Shown here in pieces: positions 16,993-25,192 of a stretch of DNA of 64,000 nt. How positions within the stretch are numbered: the first letter of the stretch is position 1; every line of letters begins with the position of its first letter. The notes under the pieces are model-generated. The model was not told where the DNA came from, did no database searches, and saw only the letters and a program-made list of their open reading frames with translations. The translations under genes and the position numbers were made by a program. Source of the DNA: Myxococcota bacterium. Its GTDB lineage: Bacteria > Myxococcota_A > UBA9160 > UBA4427. Location of the stretch: assembly GCA_041389495.1 (NCBI GenBank), contig JAWKRT010000004.1:1-64000 (forward strand). The letters are read 5' to 3'.

Positions 16993-18186
16993 GTGGACCT
17001 TCGTTATTCCGAGAGCGACGAGAAGTTCCGCGCCGAGCTGCGCGCCTGGCTCGAGCGCGAGGTCGCCGCCTACGGGCCGCCGCCGGCCGACTACTTCCAC
17101 GACTGGGCCGTGCGCCGCCGCTACGACACGGGCTGGCAGAAGAAGCTCAAGGAAGGCGGCTACGCCGGCATCAACTGGCCGAAGGAGTTCGGTGGCGCGG
17201 AGCTCTCGCTCTCCGAGCAGCTCGTCTACTACGAGGAGATCGCGCGCGCGAAGGCGCCCTACGTCGGCGTCAACTTCGTCGGGCTCCTGCACGGCGGGCC
17301 GACGCTGATCGCCGAGGGCAGCGACGCGCAGAAGCGCAAGCACATCGAGCCGATCATCGAGGGCGATCACGTCTGGTGCCAGGGGTTCTCGGAGCCGATC
17401 GCGGGCAGCGACCTCGCCAACCTGCAGACGCGCGCCGTCCGCAAGGGCGACCACTACATCGTGAACGGGCACAAGATCTGGACGTCGTTCGCGCAGGTCG
17501 CGGACTACGGCGAGCTGCTCGTGCGCACCGACCCGGACGCGAAGAAGCACGCGGGGATCAGCTGGCTGATCCTGCCCATGGACGCGCCCGGCATCGAGAT
17601 CCGCCCGCTGAAGACCATCACGGGCGAGAGCGAGTTCAGCGAGGTCTTCTTCAACGACACGCCGATCCCGGTCGAGAACCTCGTCGGCAAGGAGAACGAC
17701 GGCTGGCGCGTGACGAACGTGACGCTGCGCTTCGAGCGCGGCACGGCGTTCGCGAGCGAGATGTACAACCTCCAGCAGTTCGTGCGCGACATGGTGCAGC
17801 TCGCGAAGCGCGTGACGAGCCACGGCGCCCCCGCCTGGGAGGATCGCGCGCTGCGGCGCGAGGTCGGCCACCTGCAGGCCGAGCTCGACGCGCTGTGGGC
17901 GATGCTCAAGCTGTCGATCGCGGAGGCGGCGGACTCGGGCGTCCCGGGCGTCGGCGCGTCGGCCGTGAAGCTCTTCTACACGGAGCTCTACCAGCGCGTG
18001 AGCGAGCTCGGCATGCGCCTGTGCGGCCGCGCCGCGCTGGCGCGCGACGACGTCGGCGGCCTCGGGAACGCCCGCTGGGTCGACAAGCACATGAACTCGC
18101 TGTCGCTCACCATCGCGGCGGGAAGCTCGCAGATCCAGCGCAACATCGTTTCCGAGCGCATCCTCGGGCAGCCGAAGGATCGCTAG
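16993..18186 (+). CDS. acyl-CoA dehydrogenase, large-subunit type
   Basis: A 397-residue ACAD starting at a GTG. Visible motifs are CQGFSEPIAGSDLANLQ, NGHKIWTSFAQVADYGELL, LRFERGTAFASE (with the expected glutamate) and the C-terminal IAAGSSQIQRNIVSERILG. It is followed after 14 bases by a shorter ACAD, so the two probably form an alpha2beta2 enzyme. Their operon continues with a DUF35 protein, an Ltp-type thiolase-fold protein, an SDR and two crotonases. The layout recalls ChsE1-ChsE2/ChsH/Ltp2 for removal of the last steroid side-chain carbons; substrate assignment is inferred. Confidence 0.9.
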   Translation: MDLRYSESDEKFRAELRAWLEREVAAYGPPPADYFHDWAVRRRYDTGWQKKLKEGGYAGINWPKEFGGAELSLSEQLVYYEEIARAKAPYVGVNFVGLLHGGPTLIAEGSDAQKRKHIEPIIEGDHVWCQGFSEPIAGSDLANLQTRAVRKGDHYIVNGHKIWTSFAQVADYGELLVRTDPDAKKHAGISWLILPMDAPGIEIRPLKTITGESEFSEVFFNDTPIPVENLVGKENDGWRVTNVTLRFERGTAFASEMYNLQQFVRDMVQLAKRVTSHGAPAWEDRALRREVGHLQAELDALWAMLKLSIAEAADSGVPGVGASAVKLFYTELYQRVSELGMRLCGRAALARDDVGGLGNARWVDKHMNSLSLTIAAGSSQIQRNIVSERILGQPKDR

Positions 18187-18200
18187 GCGGAGGAACGGCC

Positions 18201-19190
18201 GTGGAGTTCCGGCTCAGCGACGACCAGCTCGCACTGCGCGAGGGCGTGCGCGCGTTCTGCACCGATCGCGTGCCGAACGAGGCGTTCGTCGGGATCGAGG
18301 AGAAGGGCGGCTTCGACCGCGCGCTGTGGGACGAGGTCGCCGAGATGGGCGTCTTCTCGCTGCGCCTGTCCGAGGACGAGGGCGGCGTCGGCCTCGGCAT
18401 GGCCGACGCGGTGATCGTCTTCGCCGAGCTCGGCCGGCGCGTGGTGCCCGGGCCGCTCGTGTGGACGCACCTCGCCGCGGGCCTCGTCGACGGCGCCGAC
18501 ACGGGCGCGGCGGTCGTGGGCGGCATCGACCTCACCGGGGGCGCCGAGAGCCCGGTCGTCGTGGAGTACCTGCCCTTCCTCGACGCTCTGCTCGTGCTGC
18601 GCGACGACGGCGTCCATCGCATCGACCCGAAGGCGGTGGTGGGGACGCCGATCGCGACGCCGCTCGACCCGCTCACGCCCGTGCACGCGGTGTCCGCGCT
18701 CCCGGCCGGCGAGCGCATCGGCGACGCGGCGCTCGCCGAGCGGATGCGGCGCGACGGCGCGGTGCTCGCGAGCGGCTTCCTGCTCGGCATCGCCGAGGCG
18801 ACGCTCGAGCTGGCCAACGACTACGCGAAGACGCGCGAGCAGTTCAACCGGCCGATCGGGAGCTTCCAGGCGATCAAGCACATGCTCGCCGACATGTTCG
18901 TGCGCCAGGAGGTCGCGCGCGCCGCGGCCTACGCCGCGGGCGCGACCGTCGACCACCCCGAGGCCGGCGACCTCGCGGCCGCGGTGAGCGGCGCGAAGAT
19001 CAACTGCGGCGAGGCCGCGATGAAGAACGCGCGCGCGTGCATCCAGATCCACGGCGGCATGGGATACACGTGGGAGGTGCCCGCCCACTACTACCTGAAG
19101 CGCACGTGGGTGCTCGAGAACGCCTTCGGCGGCGTGGACGAGCACGCCGAGGTCGTCGCCGAGCGCGTCGCCGCGCGCACGGCGGCCTGA
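18201..19190 (+). CDS. acyl-CoA dehydrogenase, short small-subunit type
   Basis: A 329-residue ACAD-family protein, about 50 residues shorter than usual, as in the FadE28-like (ChsE1-type) subunits of steroid side-chain dehydrogenases. It starts at a GTG behind GGCGGAGGAA. It keeps YAKTREQFNRPIGSFQAIKH and IHGGMGYTWEVPAHYYLKR, but the middle domain (about residues 100-160) is reduced to a short linker-like stretch, and the L-x-x-E-R glutamate is absent. It should need the neighbouring large ACAD for activity. Confidence 0.87.
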   Translation: MEFRLSDDQLALREGVRAFCTDRVPNEAFVGIEEKGGFDRALWDEVAEMGVFSLRLSEDEGGVGLGMADAVIVFAELGRRVVPGPLVWTHLAAGLVDGADTGAAVVGGIDLTGGAESPVVVEYLPFLDALLVLRDDGVHRIDPKAVVGTPIATPLDPLTPVHAVSALPAGERIGDAALAERMRRDGAVLASGFLLGIAEATLELANDYAKTREQFNRPIGSFQAIKHMLADMFVRQEVARAAAYAAGATVDHPEAGDLAAAVSGAKINCGEAAMKNARACIQIHGGMGYTWEVPAHYYLKRTWVLENAFGGVDEHAEVVAERVAARTAA

Positions 19191-19249
19191 GCGCGCGCGG
19201 CGCGGCGGCGAACGAGCGAGCGAGCGGAGCGAACGAAGGAGCGTGTGAG

Positions 19250-19687
19250 ATGGGACGCAAGAAGCGAGTGCCGGCCATCGAGGGCTGGTTCACGATGGAC
19301 GAGAAGGCGCCCGCGCTGCTCGGCACGCGCTGCGCGAAGTGCAGGACGTACTTCTTCCCGAAGGAGACGGTCGCCTGCCGCAACCCGCTGTGCGACTCGG
19401 CCGACCTCGAAGAGGTCGCGCTCTCGCGCACGGGGCGCGTCTGGTCGTTCACCAACAACTGCTACCAGCCGCCGGCGCCCTACGTCTCGGCCGACCCGTT
19501 CGAGCCCTACGCGATCGCGGCCGTCGAGCTGGCCGACGAGAAGATGGTCGTGCTCGGGCAGGTCGCGGACGGCGTCGGCGTCGACGCGCTGCGCGCCGGG
19601 CTCGAGGTCGAGCTCGTGCTCGACACGCTGTTCGAGGACGACCAGAGCGAGTACGTCGTGTGGAAGTGGCGGCCGGTCGCGGCCTGA
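19250..19687 (+). CDS. DUF35 zinc-ribbon/OB-fold protein, partner of the thiolase-fold enzyme
   Basis: A 145-residue protein with a rubredoxin-like zinc ribbon (C28-x2-C31 and C43-x4-C48) followed by an OB-fold (TGRVWSFTNNCYQPP... to the C-terminus). DUF35 proteins bind next to thiolase-fold partners; in steroid degraders the DUF35 domain of ChsH2 docks on the Ltp2 retro-aldolase. The gene directly downstream encodes such an Ltp-type protein, so a complex is very likely. The leader before the ATG is a GAGC/GAACGA-rich repeat with an AAGGAG ribosome site. Confidence 0.87.
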   Translation: MGRKKRVPAIEGWFTMDEKAPALLGTRCAKCRTYFFPKETVACRNPLCDSADLEEVALSRTGRVWSFTNNCYQPPAPYVSADPFEPYAIAAVELADEKMVVLGQVADGVGVDALRAGLEVELVLDTLFEDDQSEYVVWKWRPVAA

Positions 19688-19723
19688 GCCCTGCGCGCGC
19701 ATCGGAAGACGGAGGACGAGACC

Positions 19724-20911
19724 ATGGCCGGTGAAGTCGCGATTCTCGGCGTCGGCATGCATCCGTGGGGGAAGTGGGGCCGCAACTTCGTCGAGTACGG
19801 CGTCGTGGCCGCGCGCAACGCGCTCGCGGACGCGGGCCTCGAGTGGAAGGACGTCCAGCTCGTCGCGGGCGGCGACACGGTGCGCAACGGCTACCCGGGC
19901 TACGTCGCGGGCGCGACGTTCGCGCAGGCGCTCGGCTGGAACGGCGCCCAGGTCGCGAGCACGTACGGCGCGTGTGCGACGGGCACCCAGGCGATCAACG
20001 TCGCGCGCGCGCAGATCCTCGCGGGCCTGTGCGACGTCGCGCTCGTCGTCGGCGCCGACACGACGCCGAAGGGCTTCCTCGCGCCCACCGGCGGCGACCG
20101 CCCCGACGACCCCGACTGGCTGCGCTTCCGCCTGATCGGCGCGACGAACCCGATCTACTTCGGGCTCTACGCGCGCCGCCGCATGGAGCTCTACGGCGCG
20201 ACCGAGCAGGACTTCGCGCGCGTCAAGGTGAAGAACGCGCGCCACGGCCTCGAGAACGAGTACGCGCGCTACCGCAAGGCGTTCACGGTCGAGGACGTGA
20301 TGGCGTCGCCGATGGTGAGCGACCCGCTGCGCCTCATGCACATCTGCGCGACGAGCGACGGCGCGGCTGCGCTCGTGCTCTCGAGCATGGAGTTCGCGCG
20401 GCGCCGCACGACGAGCCCGGTGCGCATCCTGGGCGTGTCGACGGTGACGCCGCAGTTCCCGCAGGCGACGATCGAGATGCCGAACTTCGCGACCGACTCG
20501 GCCGTCGCGGCCGGCCTTCCCGACACGCCGTTCAAGGACTCGATCGCGAAGCTCGCGTACGAGCAGGCCGGGCTCGGGCCCGAGGACATGAGCTGCGCGG
20601 AGGTCTACGACCTCTCGTCCGCGCTCGAGCTCGACTGGTACGAGCACATCGGGCTGTGCAAGCCGGGCGATGCGGAGAAGCTCCTGCGCGACGGCGAGAC
20701 GACGATCGGCGGACGCATTCCCGTGAACCCGAGCGGCGGCCTCTCGTGCTTCGGCGAGGCCGTGCCCGCACAGGCGATCGCGCAGGTGTGCGAGCTCACC
20801 TGGCAGCTGCGCGGGCAGGCGGGCACGCGGCAGGTCGAGGGTGCGAAGGCGGGCGTGACGGCGAACCAGGGTCTCTTCGGGCACGGCTCGTCGGTCGTCG
20901 CAGCCCGCTAG
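19724..20911 (+). CDS. Ltp-type thiolase-fold protein (lipid-transfer/retro-aldolase type)
   Basis: A 395-residue thiolase-superfamily protein of the SCP2/lipid-transfer subgroup. The nucleophile-loop cysteine is present (TYGACATGTQ, C84). However, the G-H-P motif of true thiolases is G344-E345-A346 here (SCFGEAVPA), and the last C-x-G loop reads TANQGLFGHG. The EVYDLS segment replaces the thiolase N-E-A-F. This pattern argues against a Claisen-type thiolase and for an Ltp2-like aldolase that splits a 17-hydroxy steroid side-chain CoA ester. The DUF35 gene just upstream supports this. The reaction is inferred. Confidence 0.85.
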   Translation: MAGEVAILGVGMHPWGKWGRNFVEYGVVAARNALADAGLEWKDVQLVAGGDTVRNGYPGYVAGATFAQALGWNGAQVASTYGACATGTQAINVARAQILAGLCDVALVVGADTTPKGFLAPTGGDRPDDPDWLRFRLIGATNPIYFGLYARRRMELYGATEQDFARVKVKNARHGLENEYARYRKAFTVEDVMASPMVSDPLRLMHICATSDGAAALVLSSMEFARRRTTSPVRILGVSTVTPQFPQATIEMPNFATDSAVAAGLPDTPFKDSIAKLAYEQAGLGPEDMSCAEVYDLSSALELDWYEHIGLCKPGDAEKLLRDGETTIGGRIPVNPSGGLSCFGEAVPAQAIAQVCELTWQLRGQAGTRQVEGAKAGVTANQGLFGHGSSVVAAR

Positions 20912-20960
20912 CCGCGTCGGGAATCACTGGAAGGGTCTGAACGGAACGGAGCGGAATCGA

Positions 20961-21851
20961 ATGGGAATCCTGGACGGCAAGGCGGCGGTGGTGACGGGCT
21001 CGGGGCGCGGCGTGGGCCGCGGCCACGCGCTGCACCTCGCGCGCAACGGCGCGAAGGTCGTGGTCAACGACATCGACGAGACCGAGGCCAAGAAGGTCGT
21101 CGCGGAGATCGAGGCCGCGGGCGGCGCCGCCGTCGCGTCGGGCGCGAGCGTCGACTCGCGCGCGGGCTGCGCGGCGCTCGTCGAGCTCTGCTGCAGCGCG
21201 TTCGGCCGCATCGACGCGATGGTCAACAACGCGGGCAACGTGCGCGACCGCTCCTTCCTGAAGATGAGCGACGACGAGTTCGACCAGGTCGTGAAGGTGC
21301 ACATGTACGGCACGTTCTGGTGCGCGCAGGAAGCCGCGCGCAAGATGGTCGAGCAGGGCAGCGGTGGCTCGATCGTGAACACGGTCTCGGCCGCGCACTT
21401 CGGCAACTTCGGACAGACGAACTACGCGGGCTCGAAGGGCGCGATCGCGACGTTCACGTACACGTGGGCGATCGAGCTCGCGCGCTACGGCATCCGCGTG
21501 AACGCGATCAGCCCGCTCGCGACGACGCGCATGTCGGCGAGCGCGAAGGTCGACGGCAAGGAGAACTCGGGGCCGTTCTTCGATCCCGATCTCAACGGCC
21601 CGTTCGTCGCCTATCTCTGCTCCGACGAGGCGAACTACATCACCGGCCAGTGCTTCGGCACCGGCGGCGAGCGCGTCGAGATCGTCGAGCACCCGAAGTA
21701 CGGCAACGCGATCTACAAGGAAGGCGGCTGGGGCGTCGACGACCTGCGCAAGACGTTCAAGCAGAAGTTCGGCGGCTTCCTCGAGCCCGTCGGCCTGATG
21801 CAGACGAAGTACCACTTCCTCGAGTCGCCCGTCGTCCCCAAGAAGGACTAG
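20961..21851 (+). CDS. SDR, MFE-2-type 3-hydroxyacyl-CoA dehydrogenase-like
   Basis: A 296-residue short-chain dehydrogenase. It has TGSGRGVGRG for NAD(P) binding, NNAGNVRDRSF, and the catalytic Tyr/Lys in NYAGSKGAIA. The NDIDETEAKKV and DRSFLKMSDDEFDQV segments resemble the dehydrogenase domain of multifunctional enzyme 2 (17-beta-HSD4). A C-terminal tail of about 60 residues follows the NAD domain. It could oxidise a 3-hydroxyacyl-CoA in side-chain beta-oxidation. It is linked to the downstream crotonase gene with a 2-base gap. Confidence 0.87.
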   Translation: MGILDGKAAVVTGSGRGVGRGHALHLARNGAKVVVNDIDETEAKKVVAEIEAAGGAAVASGASVDSRAGCAALVELCCSAFGRIDAMVNNAGNVRDRSFLKMSDDEFDQVVKVHMYGTFWCAQEAARKMVEQGSGGSIVNTVSAAHFGNFGQTNYAGSKGAIATFTYTWAIELARYGIRVNAISPLATTRMSASAKVDGKENSGPFFDPDLNGPFVAYLCSDEANYITGQCFGTGGERVEIVEHPKYGNAIYKEGGWGVDDLRKTFKQKFGGFLEPVGLMQTKYHFLESPVVPKKD

Positions 21852-21853
21852 CG

Positions 21854-22654
21854 ATGGCGTACGAGTCGCTGCTCTTCGACGTCGAGGACGGCGTCGCCAC
21901 CGTCACGCTCAACCGACCCGCGCGTCACAACGCGTTCAACCGCGCGATGGCGCTCGAGCTGCGCGACGCGTGGGAGCGCGTGAAGCGCGACCCGGCGATC
22001 GTGTGCGCGGTGGTCACGGGCGCGGGCGACAAGGCGTTCTGCACCGGGATGGACGTCGCCGACGTGGCGTCGGGGACGAGCCAGGCCGAGGGTGAGGAGA
22101 CGCGCGAGGGCTCGCCCTTCTTCCGCCTGACGGCGATCCACAACCGCTGCTGGAAGCCCGTCGTCACGGCGGTGAACGGCATGGTCGTCGGCGGCGGTCT
22201 CCACTTCATCGCCGACAGCGACCTCGTCGTCGCGGCCGAGCACGCGACCTTCTTCGACACGCACGTGAAGGTCGGGCTCGTCGCGGGCCTCGAGCCGGTC
22301 GGGCTCGCGCGGCGGCTCCCGCTCGAGCAGGTGCTGCGCATGGCGCTCCTCGGCGGCGCCGAGCGCATGACGGCGGCCCAGGCGCACGCGCTCGGGCTCG
22401 TCGGCGACGTCGTGCCCGCCGAGCGGCTGATGGAGCGCGCGCTCGACCTCGCGCGCAAGATCGCGCAGCACTCGCCGGCCGCGCTCGCGCGCACGAAGCA
22501 GGCCATCTGGGAGAGCCTCGATCGCGGGCTCGACGACGCGATCTCCCACACGTGGGACCTGATCCAGGCGCACACCGCGCACCCGGATTCGCGCGAGGGC
22601 GCGACCGCCTTCGTCGAGAAGCGCGCGCCGCGCTGGGCGCCGCTCTCCGAGTAG
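21854..22654 (+). CDS. crotonase (enoyl-CoA hydratase/isomerase family)
   Basis: A 266-residue crotonase-fold protein with the CoA/oxyanion motifs GAGDKAFCTGMD and VNGMVVGGGLHF. Where classical hydratases have P-E (first catalytic Glu) this protein has T-H (FFDTHVKVGL), and the second Glu region reads GLEPVGLARR. It may therefore be an isomerase, hydrolase or specialised hydratase rather than a plain enoyl-CoA hydratase. It follows the SDR by 2 bases in the ACAD-Ltp operon. Confidence 0.85.
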   Translation: MAYESLLFDVEDGVATVTLNRPARHNAFNRAMALELRDAWERVKRDPAIVCAVVTGAGDKAFCTGMDVADVASGTSQAEGEETREGSPFFRLTAIHNRCWKPVVTAVNGMVVGGGLHFIADSDLVVAAEHATFFDTHVKVGLVAGLEPVGLARRLPLEQVLRMALLGGAERMTAAQAHALGLVGDVVPAERLMERALDLARKIAQHSPAALARTKQAIWESLDRGLDDAISHTWDLIQAHTAHPDSREGATAFVEKRAPRWAPLSE

Positions 22655-22684
22655 CGACCCGCCGAGCCAGGGAGCAGGACCACG

Positions 22685-23422
22685 ATGGCCTTCGAGCACA
22701 TCCTCTACGACGTCGCGGACGGCGTCGCGACGATCACGCTGAACCGCCCCGAGAAGCTCAACGCCTACATCCCGGAGATGGGCGACGAGATCGTGCGCGC
22801 ATTCGGGAGGGCGCGCGACGACGACGCCGTGGGCGCGGTCGTCGTCACCGGAGCGGGCAAGGGGTTCTGCGCGGGCGTCGATCTCGAGCGGCTCGCCGAG
22901 AGTCGGGCCGCCGCCGAGAAGGCCGGCACGAAGCTCGGCGAGGAAGCCTTCATCCTGACGTTCCCCGAGGAGCTGTACGAGTTCCCGAAGCCGACGATCG
23001 CGGCGGTGAACGGCGCGGCGATCGGCGTCGGCATCACCTTCATCCTGCCGTTCGACGTGCGCATCGCGGCCGCGGGCGTGAAGATGGGCGTCACCTTCAC
23101 GAAGCTCGGGATGCTGCCCGGCCTCGGGAGCACGCACCTCCTGCCGCGCATCGTGGGCCCGGTGAAGGCCGCGGAGCTCGTGCTCACGGCGCGCGTGATC
23201 CTCTCGGAGGAGGCGGCCGAGATCGGGCTCGTCAACCGCGTCGTCGACGGCGGAGAGCTGCTCGCGACCGCGCACGCGCTCGCGGCCGAGCTCGCGACGC
23301 GCGACCGCGCCGTGATGGCCGCCGCCAAGCGCGCGCTCCACCACGGGGCGCACGTCCCGCTCGGCGAGGCGATGAAGAACGAGCAGCGCGAGAGCGCGGC
23401 GCTCCGCGCGCGCCGAAGCTAG
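22685..23422 (+). CDS. crotonase (enoyl-CoA hydratase/isomerase family)
   Basis: A 245-residue crotonase and the last gene of the plus-strand operon that begins at 16993. It shows GAGKGFCAGVDLERL and NGAAIGVGITFILPFD, then MGVTFTKLGMLPGLGSTHLLPR, in which neither of the two hydratase glutamates is evident. It resembles the preceding crotonase overall but is not a recent duplicate. It ends overlapping by 4 bases the convergent small hypothetical gene. Confidence 0.85.
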   Translation: MAFEHILYDVADGVATITLNRPEKLNAYIPEMGDEIVRAFGRARDDDAVGAVVVTGAGKGFCAGVDLERLAESRAAAEKAGTKLGEEAFILTFPEELYEFPKPTIAAVNGAAIGVGITFILPFDVRIAAAGVKMGVTFTKLGMLPGLGSTHLLPRIVGPVKAAELVLTARVILSEEAAEIGLVNRVVDGGELLATAHALAAELATRDRAVMAAAKRALHHGAHVPLGEAMKNEQRESAALRARRS

Positions 23423-23646
23423 GCGCGCAGGCGCTCCGCGGGCACGACCGCTGCGGCCAGCGACGACGCGCGCGCGCTGTTGCGCACCTTCGCCGCGAGC
23501 TTGCGCAGCCGCAGTGCCTTCTCGTGCAGGCGATCGCGCCGTTGCGGGTCGCGCTCGCGGGCCTCGTGCGCCTCGAGCCGCGCGAGCAGGGCCAGGACGA
23601 ACGCGCCGGGCTCGCCCGCGCCGTCGTCGATCGCGGTGCCGTCCAT
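23419..23646 (-). CDS. small hypothetical protein, helical
   Basis: A 75-residue protein that I do not recognise. It is rich in Ala, Arg and Leu, and residues 15-62 should form one long charged helix (LLARLEAHEARERD...RLRKLAAKVRNSA). No signal peptide is seen. ATG 23646 follows a weak GGATGGTGA ribosome site. Composition looks protein-like rather than random, but in DNA this GC-rich a chance frame cannot be excluded. Confidence 0.45.
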   Translation of the reverse strand: MDGTAIDDGAGEPGAFVLALLARLEAHEARERDPQRRDRLHEKALRLRKLAAKVRNSARASSLAAAVVPAERLRA

Positions 23647-23782
23647 CGCGTCACCATCCGTCGGAAGGGGGGGTGCCACCGGGGCTGCTCTCCTGCGCGC
23701 GCGGCGCGCGACGGTCGAAGTCGGTGTGGCGGGGAGTCTGCCCGCCCGTCGCGCGGCGTCGCAAGCAGCGAATCGCGGCGGG

Positions 23783-23841
23783 TTCGAGCTCGAACGCCGT
23801 TTGCCGGCGCCGGTGCGCCAGTGGGCCGGTGCGCCGGTGGG
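23783..23841. repeat. 14-bp palindrome and 16-bp tandem duplication
   Basis: The 217 bases between the two hypothetical genes hold a perfect palindrome GTTCGAGCTCGAAC (23782-23795) and two copies of a 16-base unit CCGGTGCGCC(A/G)GTGGG (23810-23841). The palindrome could be an operator for the small hypothetical gene. Otherwise nothing is recognised here. Confidence 0.4.
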
Positions 23842-23863
23842 CCGCGCGATGCGCGATGCGCGG

Positions 23864-24217
23864 TCAGCGCACCGGGCGCAGCGCGCGCGGCGGCGCGGGC
23901 GGGGCCGGGAACCGATCGCGATAGCGCCAGCGCTCGAGCCACGACGGATGGCGCAGCTGACGCGACGTCGCCTCGAGCGTGTGGCGCTTGCCCCGCCGCG
24001 TGGCGAGCACGAGCCGGCCGTCGGCGAGCACCTCTTCGACGCGCCACAGCTTGTCGACGACGTAGCTGTACGACTCGCCACGCGGGGCGGGCGCGACGTC
24101 GACCGCCCGCGGCCCCGGGTGCGCGCTCACCTTCGCCGCGCGGAAGATCACCGGGTCGCCGACGCGGAACTCCGCAGCGCGCGCGGCGCGCGCGCGCAGC
24201 CACTCGGCGAGCCGCAT
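23864..24217 (-). CDS. conserved hypothetical protein
   Basis: A 117-residue soluble protein. Residues 18-90 (FRVGDPVIFRAAKVSAHPGP, GESYSYVVDKLWRVEEVL, GRLVLATRRGKRHTLEA) look like a small beta-barrel, perhaps SH3/KOW-like. Its C-terminus is rich in Trp and Arg. I recall similar uncharacterised proteins in other high-GC Gram-negative genomes but know no function. A GAGGG site precedes the ATG at 24217. It lies 14 bases behind the SDR gene and is probably co-transcribed with it. Confidence 0.65.
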   Translation of the reverse strand: MRLAEWLRARAARAAEFRVGDPVIFRAAKVSAHPGPRAVDVAPAPRGESYSYVVDKLWRVEEVLADGRLVLATRRGKRHTLEATSRQLRHPSWLERWRYRDRFPAPPAPPRALRPVR

Positions 24218-24231
24218 GTGCGCGCCCGCCC

Positions 24232-25110
24232 TCACATGCCCTCCGCGCGTCGGAAGCCGGCGACGAGCTGGCGCTCCTCGCACAGCCGCTGCGCATCGAC
24301 GTGGCGCCCGCCGCGGAGCGCGTCGGCCTCCGCGTCCGTCGCGAGCCACGCGATCACCGCGGCCGGCACGTCCGGCCCGGCGCCTGCGAAGGTGCCGCCG
24401 AACTGGTCGCCGCCGTGCATCGCCTTCTGCGCCTCGGTGAGGATGAAGCCCGGGTTCAGGTTGAACGCGCGGATGCCGTCGCGCCCGTGCTCGACGTGGA
24501 GGATCCCGGCGAGCTTGTGGAAGGCGGCCTTCGAGGCGGAGTACGCATAGCCCCAGCCCCCCTCGCCGGCGGGCCTCGGCGGGTCGATCAGCGCCGACCC
24601 CGACGTCATGTTGATCACGGTGCCGCCCGCGCCGCGTTCGAGCATGCGCGCGACCACGCGCTGCGTGACGTGCAGCTGCGCGAACACGTTGCCCTCGAAG
24701 ATCGTGCGCATCTCGTCGTCGCGCAGGTCGGCGAGCCGCTCCATCAGCCCCGGCCCCTGGTAGATGCCGTTGTTGAGCAGCACGTCGACGTGGCCCCACT
24801 CCGCGTACGTGCGCGCGAGTGCATCGTCGATCGAGGCGCGGTCGAGCAGGTCGAGCCGCAGGACGAGCGCCTCGCGCCCGCGCGCGCGCACGGCGGCGGC
24901 CGTCTCCTCGAGGCTTCCCGGCAGCGCCATGCGGCGCGACTCGGCCTTCGTCGCGCCGTAGTCGTGCTGCTGCCCGGGGCTCATCGTGCGCGCCGTCGCG
25001 ACGACGTCGAAGCCGTGCTCGGCGAGCGCGATCGCCGCGGCCGCGCCGATGCCGCGGCTCGCGCCGGTGACGAAGGCGACCTTGCGTGTCTCGTTCGCGC
25101 TGGGAGCCAT
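24232..25110 (-). CDS. short-chain dehydrogenase/reductase
   Basis: A 292-residue SDR: TGASRGIGAAAA near the N-terminus, LLNNGIYQGPG, the serine in MTSGSAL and the catalytic Y-S-A-S-K. An insertion after the second strand (about residues 42-60, MSPGQQHDYGATKAE) is longer than in classical SDRs. It has a C-terminal extension beyond the usual fold. The ATG at 25110 is preceded by TAGACT at 10 bases, so a leaderless message is possible. It is divergent from the crotonase gene at 25193. The substrate is unknown; it is likely lipid or steroid related from context. Confidence 0.85.
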   Translation of the reverse strand: MAPSANETRKVAFVTGASRGIGAAAAIALAEHGFDVVATARTMSPGQQHDYGATKAESRRMALPGSLEETAAAVRARGREALVLRLDLLDRASIDDALARTYAEWGHVDVLLNNGIYQGPGLMERLADLRDDEMRTIFEGNVFAQLHVTQRVVARMLERGAGGTVINMTSGSALIDPPRPAGEGGWGYAYSASKAAFHKLAGILHVEHGRDGIRAFNLNPGFILTEAQKAMHGGDQFGGTFAGAGPDVPAAVIAWLATDAEADALRGGRHVDAQRLCEERQLVAGFRRAEGM

Positions 25111-25120
25111 GACGCCGCGC

Positions 25121-25126
25121 AGTCTA
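25121..25126 (-). promoter_or_regulatory. -10-like hexamer placed for a leaderless start
   Basis: TAGACT on the minus strand, 10 bases before the SDR ATG. The overlapping plus-strand hexamer TATCAT (25125-25130) could serve the divergent crotonase gene. Confidence 0.3.
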
Positions 25127-25192
25127 TCATCGCGCGCGGCGCGCCACGCGGGTGCGTGCGAGCGCGGCGCATCGCTGCGACGAGGAGTCTCC

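Noticed and set aside
23783..23794. Possible tRNA T-arm (GGTTCGA-like) near the 14-bp palindrome
   Set aside because: No acceptor stem, anticodon arm or CCA could be built around it.
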